From: an uncultured Oleispira sp.
GTDB lineage: Bacteria > Pseudomonadota > Gammaproteobacteria > Pseudomonadales > Oceanobacteraceae
Length of the DNA: 54,393 nt
Direction of reading: 5' to 3'
NCBI GenBank assembly: GCA_913019965.1
Contig: CAJVZR010000023.1
Coordinates: 1 to 54,393 of the forward strand
Part shown: piece after piece, positions 1 through 10,470 of the stretch
Numbering within the stretch: the first letter of the stretch is position 1
How the letters are laid out: each line of letters starts with the position of its first letter
Notes under the pieces: generated by a model
Told to the model about the DNA's origin: nothing
What the model saw: the letters and a program-made list of their open reading frames with translations, nothing else
Databases searched by the model: none
Position numbers and translations under genes: made by a program

Positions 1-489
1 CTAGATTATGAACTGGAAAAATTTTCCAATAAAATCGGACACGTAGTAAATTTCAATAAAGCCGCACGCAGCCAATACTTAACTTTTTCTAAATCAGCAG
101 AAGCCAACTGGAGCGCAAATTTTCGCGACCTTAATGCCAGTATTACTCGCATGAGCACCCTTGCAGATAGCGGTCGCATTACTGAAGATCTAGTATCCGA
201 AGAAGTTATACGACTAAAGCAAAAGTGGGGAACCATTAATGATCATGACTCTACGCACTTACTAAGATCATTAGTGAGCGCAGAAATACTAGATGAATTA
301 GATTATTACGATCAACTTAACCTAATCAACATCATTAACGTATGCCGCAGCAGCCAATCGATGGCCGAAGCCGGAAGGAAATTATTTAATAAAAGTCGTG
401 AAAATAAAAAATCGACCAATGACTCTCACAGGGTAAAGCAACTGCTAAGCAAGTTCGATATTACTTTCGAAAGAATACGGCAGCTTTAG
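1..489 (+). CDS. rtcR: RtcR, sigma-54-dependent regulator of the RNA repair operon (3' part)
   Basis: Only the C-terminal 162 codons lie in the window; the frame is open from base 1, so the ATG at 151 is internal. The residues (LDYELEKFS..., NWSANFRDLNASITRM, LFDxS-like LFNKSRE) match, from memory of the family, the end of the AAA+ domain and the C-terminal DNA-binding region of RtcR, the enhancer-binding protein that with sigma-54 activates the rtcBA RNA ligase/cyclase genes. The N-terminal CARF-like sensor and the Walker motifs lie upstream of the window. The final part, rich in basic residues, would carry the Fis-like helix-turn-helix. A hairpin follows the stop at once. Its partner rtcB is not visible here and is probably just outside. 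Family assignment is fairly sure; it rests on the C-terminus only. Confidence 0.82.
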   Translation, partial: LDYELEKFSNKIGHVVNFNKAARSQYLTFSKSAEANWSANFRDLNASITRMSTLADSGRITEDLVSEEVIRLKQKWGTINDHDSTHLLRSLVSAEILDELDYYDQLNLINIINVCRSSQSMAEAGRKLFNKSRENKKSTNDSHRVKQLLSKFDITFERIRQL

Positions 490-494
490 ATACA

Positions 495-527
495 AATAAG
501 CCGCACTCGTTTCGAGTATGGCTTATT
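495..527. terminator. Bidirectional terminator hairpin between rtcR and kdsA
   Basis: AATAAGCC and GGCTTATT pair, then a two-base internal mismatch, then ACTCG/CGAGT around a TTT loop. It lies between the convergent ends of rtcR (+) and kdsA (-), with T-rich sequence on the plus side (TTATTCTTT). It probably ends both transcripts. Confidence 0.6.
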
Positions 528-556
528 CTTTAACAACAGCAAATAACTAGCTTTAA

Positions 557-1408
<852 letters not shown>

Positions 1409-1478
1409 TCATTCAATATTTTTAAAACTATAATTTTTTATTTTAAACGCCGATGTGCAAGGTTTGAAACCGCCTGCA

Positions 1479-1584
1479 GTTCGGTAGTTCGTTCTTTGCC
1501 ACGCCGCAAGTACGCCACTTCGTTCTCCCTGTAGGCTCTGCTACAGCTCCCTGCTGTAGAAGGACTTTGAACGAACTACCGAAC
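1479..1584 (+). repeat. Palindromic repeat, copy A
   Basis: Perfect 16-bp outer inverted repeat (GTTCGGTAGTTCGTTC at 1479-1494, complement at 1569-1584). Inside is a 37-bp block (1502-1538) shared with copies B and C, with core CTCCCTGTAGGCTC, followed by an inner hairpin CTACAG...CTGTAG (1541-1559) whose loop contains TCCCT. The outer and inner stems have no sequence in common with those of the other copies. Confidence 0.8.
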
Positions 1585-1634
1585 CGCTGGCCTCAGACAC
1601 CTGAGTAAATTCTAGGTTTTCTATAAATAACTAA

Positions 1635-1698
1635 TGACGGCTTTAGGTTTATGAAATACAACATTCAAAAACTTTCTGCGTATTGGCTTAAGCCGTCA
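1635..1698. repeat. Nine-bp inverted repeat with long loop
   Basis: TGACGGCTT (1635-1643) pairs with AAGCCGTCA (1690-1698) across a 46-base loop. It lacks the conserved block of copies A-C. Role unknown; the long loop argues against a simple terminator. Confidence 0.35.
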
Positions 1699-1749
1699 GA
1701 TCGAAAAATAACAATCAACTTATGAGTCTGAATTATTGTCAGTGGTGAT

Positions 1750-1862
1750 GTATTAGGTGATTCGTTTCTGGCGGCGTCATTTCGCAGGGAAGCGAAATAC
1801 GAGCCTACAGGGAGAGCGAAGCGACGTATTCACGGCGTCCCCAGAAAGGAATCACCTAATAC
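1750..1862 (-). repeat. Palindromic repeat, copy B
   Basis: Outer arms 1750-1771 and 1841-1862 pair at 21 of 22 positions. On the minus strand the shared 37-bp block occupies 1837-1801 and matches copy C at 33 of 37 and copy A at 31 of 37 positions without gaps. The inner hairpin ATTTCGC/GCGAAAT (1779-1798) again has TCCCT in its loop. It lies about 50 bases beyond the proB stop codon. Confidence 0.8.
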
Positions 1863-1908
1863 AGCGCTTACCAAAACTCGAAAATCACGGCGTTTCTAAA
1901 ATAAGAAA

Positions 1909-3050
1909 CTACAGCACCACTAAATTATCAATATGTATTAATTCTTCTTCACCAACATAGCCTAACAACTCTTGCTGTTGCTCGCTGGTCTTACCACACA
2001 ATTTTTGTGCTTCGCTTTGGTCAAAATTAATCAAACCTTTTGCGACCACTCGGCCCTTACCATTCAAACAAGCCACCACTTCACCACGACGGAAAATGCC
2101 TTTTACCGCTTTTACCCCGACAGGTAATAAACTATTGCCACCCTTCTTCAAAGCTTTAACGGCACCATCATCCAGTATTAATTCACCGGAATGTTGCAGA
2201 TGTCCAGCAATCCACTGCTTGCGTGCGACTTCTGGTTCTGTATCGGCGACCAACAGCGTACCAATTTTTTCTTTCGCACGTAAGCGGGTTAAAACATTCT
2301 CAATGCGACCACCGACGATCACCGTATCAGCACCCGAGCGCGCAGCAAAACTTGCAGCCTTCACCTTAGTAATCATACCACCACGACCCAAGGCTCCGCC
2401 ATCACCCGCCATGCCAGAGAAAGACTCATCCGAAGCGCGTCCTTCAGTAATCAACTCGGCATCATCATTATGACGCGGATCTTTAGTAAATAAACCATCT
2501 TGGTCGGTAAGAATAACCAGAGTATCGGCTTCAACGAGATTGGCAACCAAAGCGCCCAAAGTATCATTATCACCGAAACGAATTTCATCGGTAATCACCG
2601 TATCGTTTTCATTCACGATCGGCACAACACCCATTTCAATTAACGTACGCAAAGTCGAGCGCGCATTAAGATAGCGTTGGCGATTGGATAAATCAGCGTG
2701 GGTTAATAAGATTTGTGCAGTATGTTTTTCGTGTTGCTTAAACGCCGTCTCATAAGCTTGTACTAAGCCCATCTGGCCAACCGCAGCCGCGGCTTGCAAC
2801 TGATGGACTTCACTCGGGCGTGAAGTCCAACCTAAACGAGTCATGCCTTCGGCAACAGAACCCGAAGAGACCAAAACAATCTCAATGCCTTGCGACATCA
2901 GATCAGCAATTTGATCAACCCAAGCTTGAATGCCTGGGCGATTAAGACCTTTGCCATCATTGGTAAGTAGAGCACTGCCAATTTTAATAACCCAGCGCTG
3001 ACCTGCAACTAAGCGATCTCTGGCGGACTTTAAATCAACAGCTGGTTTCA

Positions 3051-3051
<1 letters not shown>
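1909..3051 (-). CDS. proB: Glutamate 5-kinase
   Basis: Phosphorylates L-glutamate to gamma-glutamyl phosphate, the first step of proline synthesis; cytosolic and usually feedback-inhibited by proline. An amino-acid-kinase domain ([11 protein letters not shown] near the N-terminus, [44 protein letters not shown]) is followed by a C-terminal PUA domain (about residues 275-360). The start at 3051 is preferred because its ATG overlaps the obgE stop as TAATG and gives an N-terminus like relatives (MKPAVDL); an upstream in-frame ATG at 3066 would add five residues inside obgE. Order rplU-rpmA-obgE-proB is common in gammaproteobacteria. Assignment is secure. Confidence 0.96.
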
Positions 3052-4259
<1,208 letters not shown>

Positions 4260-4311
4260 CTATTCATTCCCACAGACATTACAGCTTAGCTTCTAAACCA
4301 AACTTAAATCC

Positions 4312-4472
4312 GAAGCCGAGTCGTTTGGCTAACTTTCGCTATGGATTATGTCGTTCTGCGGCCCGTCGTAAATACGGCGCTTCGCTCTCCCTGTAGACTC
4401 AACTAAAAGATCCCTCTTTTAGATGGCCTTAAACAACACAACCCATACCAAAACGCCAAACAACTCGGCTTC
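4312..4472 (+). repeat. Palindromic repeat, copy C
   Basis: Outer arms 4312-4329 and 4455-4472 pair at 17 of 18 positions, and a second arm segment (around 4340-4355 with 4433-4448) also pairs with a few mismatches. The shared 37-bp block is at 4364-4400 (core CGCTTCGCTCTCCCTGTAG), followed by an inner hairpin CTAAAAG/CTTTTAG (4403-4422) with loop ATCCCT. A GGCC pair (4360-4363 region with 4425-4428) closes the unit. Confidence 0.8.
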
Positions 4473-4550
4473 TCACACCTTTGCAGGCGCTGAATTCTTT
4501 ATTTCTCAGCAATATTCACTATAAATAATTGCTCTTTTTCTAAAACAAAA

Positions 4551-4573
4551 ACGCCCCAGCAAGGCCAGGGCGT
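4551..4573 (-). terminator. rpmA: Terminator downstream of rpmA
   Basis: On the minus strand ACGCCC...GGGCGT forms a GC-rich stem followed by TTTTTGTTTT. It lies 28 bases after the rpmA stop. Confidence 0.7.
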
Positions 4574-4600
4574 CTTTGGTAACACAAGTAACTATAAAAC

Positions 4601-4861
4601 TTAGCTAGCAGGAATAATGCTAATAGTCTTACGGTTATTTGGGCCTTTAACTTCAAACTTAACTTCGCCCGCTTCAGTAGCGAACAAAGTGTGGTCACGA
4701 CCACAACGAACGTTAGTTCCAGGGTGGAACTTAGTGCCACGCTGACGAACCAAAATGTTACCTGCAACTGCCTGTTGGCCGCCGAACATTTTGACGCCTA
4801 AGCGTTTTGATTCGCTATCGCGACCGTTATTAGTACTACCACCAGCTTTTTTGTGAGCCAT
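4601..4861 (-). CDS. rpmA: 50S ribosomal protein L27
   Basis: Small protein of the large ribosomal subunit that reaches toward the peptidyl transferase centre. The 86 residues have the usual length. The N-terminus [16 protein letters not shown] and the segment [11 protein letters not shown] are hallmarks of L27. There is no N-terminal extension before MAHKK of the kind cleaved in Firmicutes. It follows rplU by 81 bases in the same direction, and a terminator lies just downstream, so rplU-rpmA is a two-gene unit. Confidence 0.98.
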   Translation of the reverse strand: MAHKKAGGSTNNGRDSESKRLGVKMFGGQQAVAGNILVRQRGTKFHPGTNVRCGRDHTLFATEAGEVKFEVKGPNNRKTISIIPAS

Positions 4862-4942
4862 GCTCTAGCCTCCAATTTGGTTCCCTTGGTGCATCACTGC
4901 CGCCAAGTTCGCCGTAATTAATAAAAAGATTTAAAGTCAGAA

Positions 4943-5254
4943 TTAACCAGCGATGCTAGTAATCTTGATTTCAGTGAACCACTGACGGTGGCCCATTTGC
5001 TTCATGTGGTGCTTACGACGCTTGAACTTCATAATTTTAACTTTCTTATGACGACCGTGAGCAACAACTTCAGCGCTTACTTTAGCGCCTTCAACAACTG
5101 GCTGACCGATTTTAACGTCGTCGCCATTGCCGATTAGCAAAACTTTTTCGATCGCTACGGCTTCGCCAGTAGCTACTTCAAGTTTTTCAACTTTCAGTGT
5201 TTGACCTTCTTCAACACGGTACTGTTTACCGCCTGTAACAACAACTGCGTACAT
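4943..5254 (-). CDS. rplU: 50S ribosomal protein L21
   Basis: Large-subunit ribosomal protein that binds 23S rRNA. The start at 5254 gives 103 residues beginning [14 protein letters not shown], the family's usual length and N-terminus; GGAGA lies eight bases upstream. An in-frame ATG at 5290 would add twelve unsupported residues. The basic segment [19 protein letters not shown] near the C-terminus is typical of L21. First gene of the rplU-rpmA operon, divergent from ispB as in many gammaproteobacteria. Confidence 0.98.
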   Translation of the reverse strand: MYAVVVTGGKQYRVEEGQTLKVEKLEVATGEAVAIEKVLLIGNGDDVKIGQPVVEGAKVSAEVVAHGRHKKVKIMKFKRRKHHMKQMGHRQWFTEIKITSIAG

Positions 5255-5517
5255 AACACTGTCTCCGTTGTGGGTTAATGAATCTAACACCGAATCTCAC
5301 AAGCGATTTAACTCAACCTGCCGTTGCTTTTGTTCTAGGTCTACGGGAAACACTCTGGTTTCCAATATAGTAGAGAACGGAATTTCGGGGCGCGAGATTG
5401 TAACCCAACAAGCTGACTGACGCAAGCACCTAATTCCTCGTCATGCTTGACAGTTTAAGCCCTTAGCAATAGCATGTTGTCCCTTATTCCATCTGGCCTA
5501 AAGGCGCTATTTCCACC

Positions 5518-6486
5518 ATGCAGGTTAAAGACATTTACGCGATTATCGAGCAGGACTTTGCTGACGTCGATACGCTTATCCGCGAACAACTCTCTTCTCG
5601 TGTTCCCCTAGTTGAAAAAATCGCTGATTACATCGTCTCCAGTGGTGGTAAACGCTTACGTCCTTTATTGGTCATCATGACCGCTAAGGCACTTGAACAG
5701 TCAGGCACAGAAGCAAATAAACTGGCTGCTGTGATCGAGTTCCTTCACACCGCTACTTTATTACATGATGATGTTGTGGATACTTCCGACATGCGCCGTG
5801 GAAATCCGACCGCGAATGAAAAATGGGGCAATGCCCCGAGTGTTTTAGTCGGAGACTTCTTATATTCTCGCTCTTTCCAAATGATGGTCGAGCTAAAGAA
5901 CTTACAGGTGATGGATATTTTATCCAACTCAACCTGTGTGATTGCTGAGGGTGAAGTTTTACAGTTAGTTAACTGCAAAAACCCAGATACCAGCGAAGAA
6001 CAGTATATGGATGTCATCAAGGGTAAAACTGCGATGTTATTCGAAGCCTCTACTCATGCCGCCGCGGTTTTATGTGGCGCGAATGCAGAGCAAGAGCAAG
6101 CATTAAAGAATTATGGTCACCACCTTGGCATGGCCTTCCAACTCGTTGATGACGTATTGGATTATGAAGGTGACGCAGAAGCGATGGGCAAGAACGTTGG
6201 TGACGACCTTGCCGAAGGCAAGCCGACTCTACCTTTAATTCACGCCATGCGTGAAGGCTCTGAAGAACAAGCTAAGCTGATTCGTAAAGCAATCCGGAAA
6301 GGTGGCCTAGAAGACATCGATGCCATCATGGAAATTGTTAAAACCTGTGGTTCGCTAGATTACACCAAACAAATAGCGCGCCAGCATGTTGAGCTAGCGC
6401 AAGAATGCTTGAACCAATTAGTCGATACTGATGCCAAACAAGCATTACACCACTTGGCGCGCATCGCCATTGAACGCAATACTTAA
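5518..6486 (+). CDS. ispB: Octaprenyl (polyprenyl) diphosphate synthase
   Basis: Elongates farnesyl diphosphate with isopentenyl diphosphate units to make the side chain of ubiquinone/menaquinone. The 322 residues are an all-helical trans-prenyltransferase with both aspartate-rich metal sites: HDDVVDTSDMRRG (about 84-96) and DDVLDYEGD (about 211-219). GGKRLRPLL near residue 44 binds substrate diphosphate. Chain length cannot be read with certainty, so octaprenyl follows from the conserved synteny divergent from rplU-rpmA. It is monocistronic or loosely linked to dsbD, which starts 57 bases later. Confidence 0.93.
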   Translation: MQVKDIYAIIEQDFADVDTLIREQLSSRVPLVEKIADYIVSSGGKRLRPLLVIMTAKALEQSGTEANKLAAVIEFLHTATLLHDDVVDTSDMRRGNPTANEKWGNAPSVLVGDFLYSRSFQMMVELKNLQVMDILSNSTCVIAEGEVLQLVNCKNPDTSEEQYMDVIKGKTAMLFEASTHAAAVLCGANAEQEQALKNYGHHLGMAFQLVDDVLDYEGDAEAMGKNVGDDLAEGKPTLPLIHAMREGSEEQAKLIRKAIRKGGLEDIDAIMEIVKTCGSLDYTKQIARQHVELAQECLNQLVDTDAKQALHHLARIAIERNT

Positions 6487-6543
6487 GCCTCTACCGCTAA
6501 TCGCTGTTAAGGCTCGTAAGATAAAATAAACAGGAGCCTTAAC

Positions 6544-8421
6544 ATGGCCTGGATTGTTAACCGATTTTCTTTTCTACTCTCTTGCCTACTATCTTCCCTA
6601 GTAGTCATGATGGTGAGCATCAACTCTGCTCAAGCAGGCATTCTCGATAGCCTGACGCAAGGCGAACCTAAATTCCTTCCCGTCGGCGAAGCCTTCCCTT
6701 ATCAAATAGACCAACAAGGCAGCCAACTCAGCATCATCTGGGACAGTGCCGACGAATATTATTTATATAAAAAGAAGTTTTACCTCAAGCAAGGCAAAGA
6801 AAAATTCAAAGCGATCACATTCTCTGAAGAAGGCGAGTTAAAGCACGACGAAGCATTCGGCGAAGTCATTGTTTTTTATCACCAAGTTGAAGCCCGTTTT
6901 GATCTAACCCAATTAGCACCTAATACACCAACCATCTTAGGCTTCCAAGGGTGTGCCGATGCAGGCCTGTGCTATCCACCGCAAAAAATCGAACTCGATA
7001 TAGACTGGCAAGCGGTAAAAGCCCCAACCACGAAATCAATAACCAACAACTCTGCTGAAAAAATCATCACTTCAGAGCCAACGACTCAAGCCGCCACTTC
7101 AAACGATGAAAACGAAAGCTGGATCGAAGGCAAATCTTGGTTCAGCGTCGTCGGTTTATTCTTCATCTTAGGCCTAGGGCTAACCTTTACTCCTTGTGTA
7201 TTGCCTATGGTGCCGATTCTTACCAGTATCGTGATTGGTCAACAAAAGCATACTCCAGCCAAAGGCTTCGTTTTATCCACCACCTACGTGCTAGGCATGG
7301 CCATCACTTATGCCGCCGCCGGAGTCACCGTTGGTTTATTAGGCGCGGGCGCTAACATCCAAGCCTGGATGCAAACCCCTTGGATTCTCACCATTTTTGC
7401 CATCCTATTCCTCGTACTATCACTGTCAATGTTTGGATTGTACGAACTGCAATTACCCAGCGGCTTACGTAATCGCTTAAACAACATGAACCAAAAACAG
7501 AAAGGCGGCAGCTTAATCAGCGTCTTCCTGATGGGAGTTTTATCCGCCCTAGTTGTTTCCCCTTGTGTCTCCGCCCCACTTGCTGGTGCCTTAGTGTATT
7601 TAAGCACCACAGGTGATGCCTGGTTAGGCGGCAGTGCGTTATTAGCTCTCGGCTTAGGTATGGGAACACCGCTAATTATATTAGGCACCTCTGGTGCTTC
7701 TATGATGCCCAAAGCCGGTGGCTGGATGGATCAAATCAAAGCCTTCTTCGGCATCTTATTAATCGGTGTAGCGATCTGGTTATTATCGCGCTTCTTAGAT
7801 GCTACCCTGATCCTAGCGATGTGGGGCATACTCGCCATCGTTTACGCCATTTACCTAGGCGCTATCGAACCGATTGAACCGGCTCAAACCGGCGTTAAGC
7901 GCACCGTAAAAGGTCTGGCTTTTGTTGTACTGACCTACGGAGTACTCGCGCTCATTGGCGCCCTACAAGGGAACGACGATCCTTTAAAACCTCTGGCCTC
8001 TAGCCATGCGGCGATGAACTCATCCAGCGATCACAATAGCAATCTTGCCAGCCCCTTTAAAAACATCGACAACAAAACCCAGCTTGATGCGGCAGTAAAA
8101 AATCATCTCGCGGCTAACCCCAATGGCGCAGTCATGCTCGATTATTACGCCGACTGGTGCATTGCGTGTAAAGTGATGGAAAAAGAAGTCTTTCACCACA
8201 GTGATGTGCAAGCGCACTGGCCAGAATTATTATGGCTGCAAATCGACGTCACCGACCAAACCCCAGAACAAGTCGAGTTAATGACCCAATTCAATTTATT
8301 TGGCCCACCAAGCATGCTGTTTTTCACCAAAGACGGCGAACTAGAAAAACACAGAATCTTAGGTGAAATGCACAAAGAAGAATTCACCAACCACTTGAAT
8401 AAAGTGAAAGCGACCTTATAG
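6544..8421 (+). CDS. dsbD: Thiol:disulfide interchange protein DsbD
   Basis: Inner-membrane reductant conduit: takes electrons from cytoplasmic thioredoxin and passes them to periplasmic DsbC/DsbG and CcmG-like proteins. An N-terminal signal sequence precedes the periplasmic alpha domain with its cysteine pair (GCADAGLCYPP, C137 and C143). The membrane domain has TPCVLP (C218) and SPCVSAP (C341), and the C-terminal thioredoxin-like gamma domain has WCIACK (C539, C542). All six redox cysteines are present, so it should be functional. 625 residues is a little longer than usual because of a low-complexity linker around residues 165-190. trxC, encoding a thioredoxin, starts 43 bases downstream. 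Confidence 0.95.
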   Translation: MAWIVNRFSFLLSCLLSSLVVMMVSINSAQAGILDSLTQGEPKFLPVGEAFPYQIDQQGSQLSIIWDSADEYYLYKKKFYLKQGKEKFKAITFSEEGELKHDEAFGEVIVFYHQVEARFDLTQLAPNTPTILGFQGCADAGLCYPPQKIELDIDWQAVKAPTTKSITNNSAEKIITSEPTTQAATSNDENESWIEGKSWFSVVGLFFILGLGLTFTPCVLPMVPILTSIVIGQQKHTPAKGFVLSTTYVLGMAITYAAAGVTVGLLGAGANIQAWMQTPWILTIFAILFLVLSLSMFGLYELQLPSGLRNRLNNMNQKQKGGSLISVFLMGVLSALVVSPCVSAPLAGALVYLSTTGDAWLGGSALLALGLGMGTPLIILGTSGASMMPKAGGWMDQIKAFFGILLIGVAIWLLSRFLDATLILAMWGILAIVYAIYLGAIEPIEPAQTGVKRTVKGLAFVVLTYGVLALIGALQGNDDPLKPLASSHAAMNSSSDHNSNLASPFKNIDNKTQLDAAVKNHLAANPNGAVMLDYYADWCIACKVMEKEVFHHSDVQAHWPELLWLQIDVTDQTPEQVELMTQFNLFGPPSMLFFTKDGELEKHRILGEMHKEEFTNHLNKVKATL

Positions 8422-8464
8422 ATATCTCATAACTGAAATAGAAGAAGTTAGCTCGAGGTTTACC

Positions 8465-8902
8465 ATGCTTATTGTTTGTTCCCACTGCCACGCGACCAAC
8501 CGCATTCCAGCAGATCGTAAAGCCAGTGAAGGCCAATGCGGAAGTTGCAAACAACCAATATGGCAAGGTAAACCCGTTGATTTAAGCGAAGCGCAATTCG
8601 CTAAATACACCACTAAAAATGACATGCCTGTGGTGGTGGATTTTTGGGCCAGCTGGTGCGGACCTTGTAAAGCAATGGCCCCTGCGTATGCACAAGTATC
8701 AGAGCAAATGAAAAACCAAGCCCTGTTCGCCAAAGTGAATACCGAAAATGCTCAACAACTCGGAGCGCAACTCAATATTCGCAGCATTCCTACGTTAGCA
8801 GTATTTCGCAACGGCAAAGAAGTCGATCGTATTGCTGGCGCCTTACCCGCAAATCAATTGCAGCAGTGGATACAACAAGCTTTGATGAAAACGCCAAATT
8901 AA
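8465..8902 (+). CDS. trxC: Thioredoxin 2 (zinc-binding N-terminus)
   Basis: Cytosolic thiol reductase. An N-terminal zinc motif formed by two CxxC pairs (C5/C8 and C25/C28) distinguishes TrxC from TrxA; the thioredoxin fold has the active site WCGPC (C65, C68) and the cis-proline segment SIPTL. 145 residues is the normal length. Directly downstream of dsbD in the same direction, which is suggestive because DsbD draws its electrons from thioredoxin; the two may be co-transcribed. In E. coli trxC is induced by OxyR, but no such site can be identified here. Confidence 0.94.
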   Translation: MLIVCSHCHATNRIPADRKASEGQCGSCKQPIWQGKPVDLSEAQFAKYTTKNDMPVVVDFWASWCGPCKAMAPAYAQVSEQMKNQALFAKVNTENAQQLGAQLNIRSIPTLAVFRNGKEVDRIAGALPANQLQQWIQQALMKTPN

Positions 8903-9046
8903 GCGCTCGATTATAGTAAAATAAGTATAAAAGCTGACTTACTGAAAGCCCCAATTAAACTAGAATCCCTCTCGAACTCTTAATTAGCTCTTCCCACTCG
9001 ATGACGTCTAATCAGCATCGCCCCTATCAAGGATGATATACAGGAC

Positions 9047-9142
9047 ATGACAACTTACGTCGAATTGAAACGCGGTGACAATGATAAATCCAAAAAATGG
9101 GGTGGAAAAACACTAGAAAATCCCCCCCTAAATATCTTGTAA
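9047..9142 (+). other. Out-of-frame N-terminal segment of the M15 peptidase gene
   Basis: An ATG at 9047, preceded by CAGGAC, opens a 31-codon frame (MTTYVELKRGDNDKSKKWGG..., then LENPP) that runs into seven C residues at 9122-9128 and soon stops. If the tract had eight C residues the frame would continue directly into the peptidoglycan-binding domain of the next entry (PPPKYLVKDLQ). I read this as the true N-terminus, separated by a homopolymer frameshift. It may be a real mutation, phase variation, ribosomal slippage or a sequencing error. Confidence 0.6.
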
Positions 9143-9909
9143 AAGACTTACAAGAAGACCTAAAGTCAGTCGGAGTATTTATTTCTACAGCTAATGGAGT
9201 CTTTGGTCCCAAGACTGAAAAGGCACTAAAATTATTTCAATGGGTTTGCGCTAAAATGACACATTGTTTAAAAGACAAAAAACATTATTCGCGCGTAAAA
9301 ACTACAAAGATACTTATAGATGGCAGTCTAAATCTAGATACATATAACGAACTTACTCAATGGATTAAAGACAAAAAAGAAGTTACCGGAGACCTTATTC
9401 GTATAAGCTTTAGTGATTTAAGTAATATCGAAGCAAGCCCAAACTTTAAAAAGATATCATCTGCTAAAGTTTTTAAATCGGAGTTAGTGATATCTAAGTC
9501 GGCAAAAAAGTTAATTTCTGACATAAACAATAAGGCCAAAAATGAGAGCGTCACTATCAAAGTAAACCAGGCGTTTCGGGAGAAGAGCGTCAAATTAACT
9601 GGCGCAGTTGTTACCCCAGCGAAAAAGTCTCAACACTTAGTTGGTCATGCTATAGACTGTAATATTGTTGACGGAGATAATTGGAATAACAGCACCTCAT
9701 TTAAAAATAAAAAAGAGACTGAGGGTGCTAAAAAATTAATAACGGCGTTAAAAAAACAAGATTATAGGTGGGGAGGTGATTTCACCCCTATTGATTCTCC
9801 AGACTTTGATCTTAAGCTAGACCACACCACCTTTTCTTATGAAGCAAAATTTTTCCTAAACCAGCGAATGATATCTCTTAATCACGAAATCAGAAAGGAA
9901 AAGATTTAA
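9097..9909 (+). CDS. Peptidoglycan-binding M15 (VanY/endolysin-like) peptidase
   Basis: Likely zinc peptidase acting on cell-wall peptides (L,D- or D,D-carboxypeptidase/endopeptidase). Roughly residues 15-60 look like a PG_binding_1 domain (VKDLQEDLKSVGVF...NGVFGPKTEKALKLFQ). The C-terminal half has the M15 zinc motif SxHxxGxAxD (SQHLVGHAIDCN, about 177-188) and a later DHTTF (about 241) supplying the third zinc/catalytic His. No signal peptide is seen. The ATG at 9097 lacks a good ribosome site; the natural start is probably 9047 in another frame, joined through the C7 tract at 9122-9128. The lipoprotein gene overlaps its stop as TAATG. The pair could be phage-derived or part of an interbacterial or self-lysis module, but nothing else supports that. 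Confidence 0.7.
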   Translation: MGWKNTRKSPPKYLVKDLQEDLKSVGVFISTANGVFGPKTEKALKLFQWVCAKMTHCLKDKKHYSRVKTTKILIDGSLNLDTYNELTQWIKDKKEVTGDLIRISFSDLSNIEASPNFKKISSAKVFKSELVISKSAKKLISDINNKAKNESVTIKVNQAFREKSVKLTGAVVTPAKKSQHLVGHAIDCNIVDGDNWNNSTSFKNKKETEGAKKLITALKKQDYRWGGDFTPIDSPDFDLKLDHTTFSYEAKFFLNQRMISLNHEIRKEKI

Positions 9910-10421
9910 TGCTAGGTTTAAGAGCAATAATAAAATCTGCCATATTAGTTTTCATTACTTTGGGAATTTTAGCTTGTGGGAGCGAGCCAGAAATAAAGAA
10001 TGATTATTCATACATCAAACACTTACCAGCTAAAGCTCATGACGCCTATGCACGTGGAGACGGCATCCTTCTTTTTTCTTTTCGGAAAAACATACAGGAC
10101 TCAGAAGCATATGCAGACTGGGCCGAATACTTGAATAATTTTAATTCCACTTCTAATTCAGACATTGTAATTTCCAAAGCGAGCAAAGGGTTTATAACTT
10201 CTTTAAATATCACCAGCCCTGAATTCAGTATCTTTTTAAAAAAGGGGCAGCAGAGCTATTTTTACGATGGTCTAATAGTTGAACCCCAAGTTTATACAGC
10301 TGTATATAGAAAATATTCTGGTGAAGATCTTTCCAATATTGATAGATCATTCCTACCTCAAACATTTTGCCAGTCACAGTTATCATCATTAGTACTAACG
10401 AAAAACTGTGTTGAAGATTAA
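9909..10421 (+). CDS. Small lipoprotein of unknown function
   Basis: The 170 residues begin with a signal peptide ending in a lipobox (LGILAC, cysteine at about 23), so the product is probably an outer- or inner-membrane-anchored lipoprotein. The rest has no motif I recognise; two cysteines near the C-terminus (TFCQSQ, KNCVED) could form a disulfide. Its start overlaps the stop of the M15 peptidase by one base (TAATG), so the two are translationally coupled and likely work together; an immunity or anchoring partner of the peptidase is possible but is inference only. Confidence 0.7.
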   Translation: MLGLRAIIKSAILVFITLGILACGSEPEIKNDYSYIKHLPAKAHDAYARGDGILLFSFRKNIQDSEAYADWAEYLNNFNSTSNSDIVISKASKGFITSLNITSPEFSIFLKKGQQSYFYDGLIVEPQVYTAVYRKYSGEDLSNIDRSFLPQTFCQSQLSSLVLTKNCVED

Positions 10422-10470
10422 TAGAGATGCTACTTGTGTTCAATGCAACCAAGCGCGAGTCGAGGAAAAA

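Noticed and set aside
1757-1960. 67-codon plus-strand ORF
   Set aside because: Runs through repeat copy B and the proB end; no ribosome site; a shadow of the repeat.
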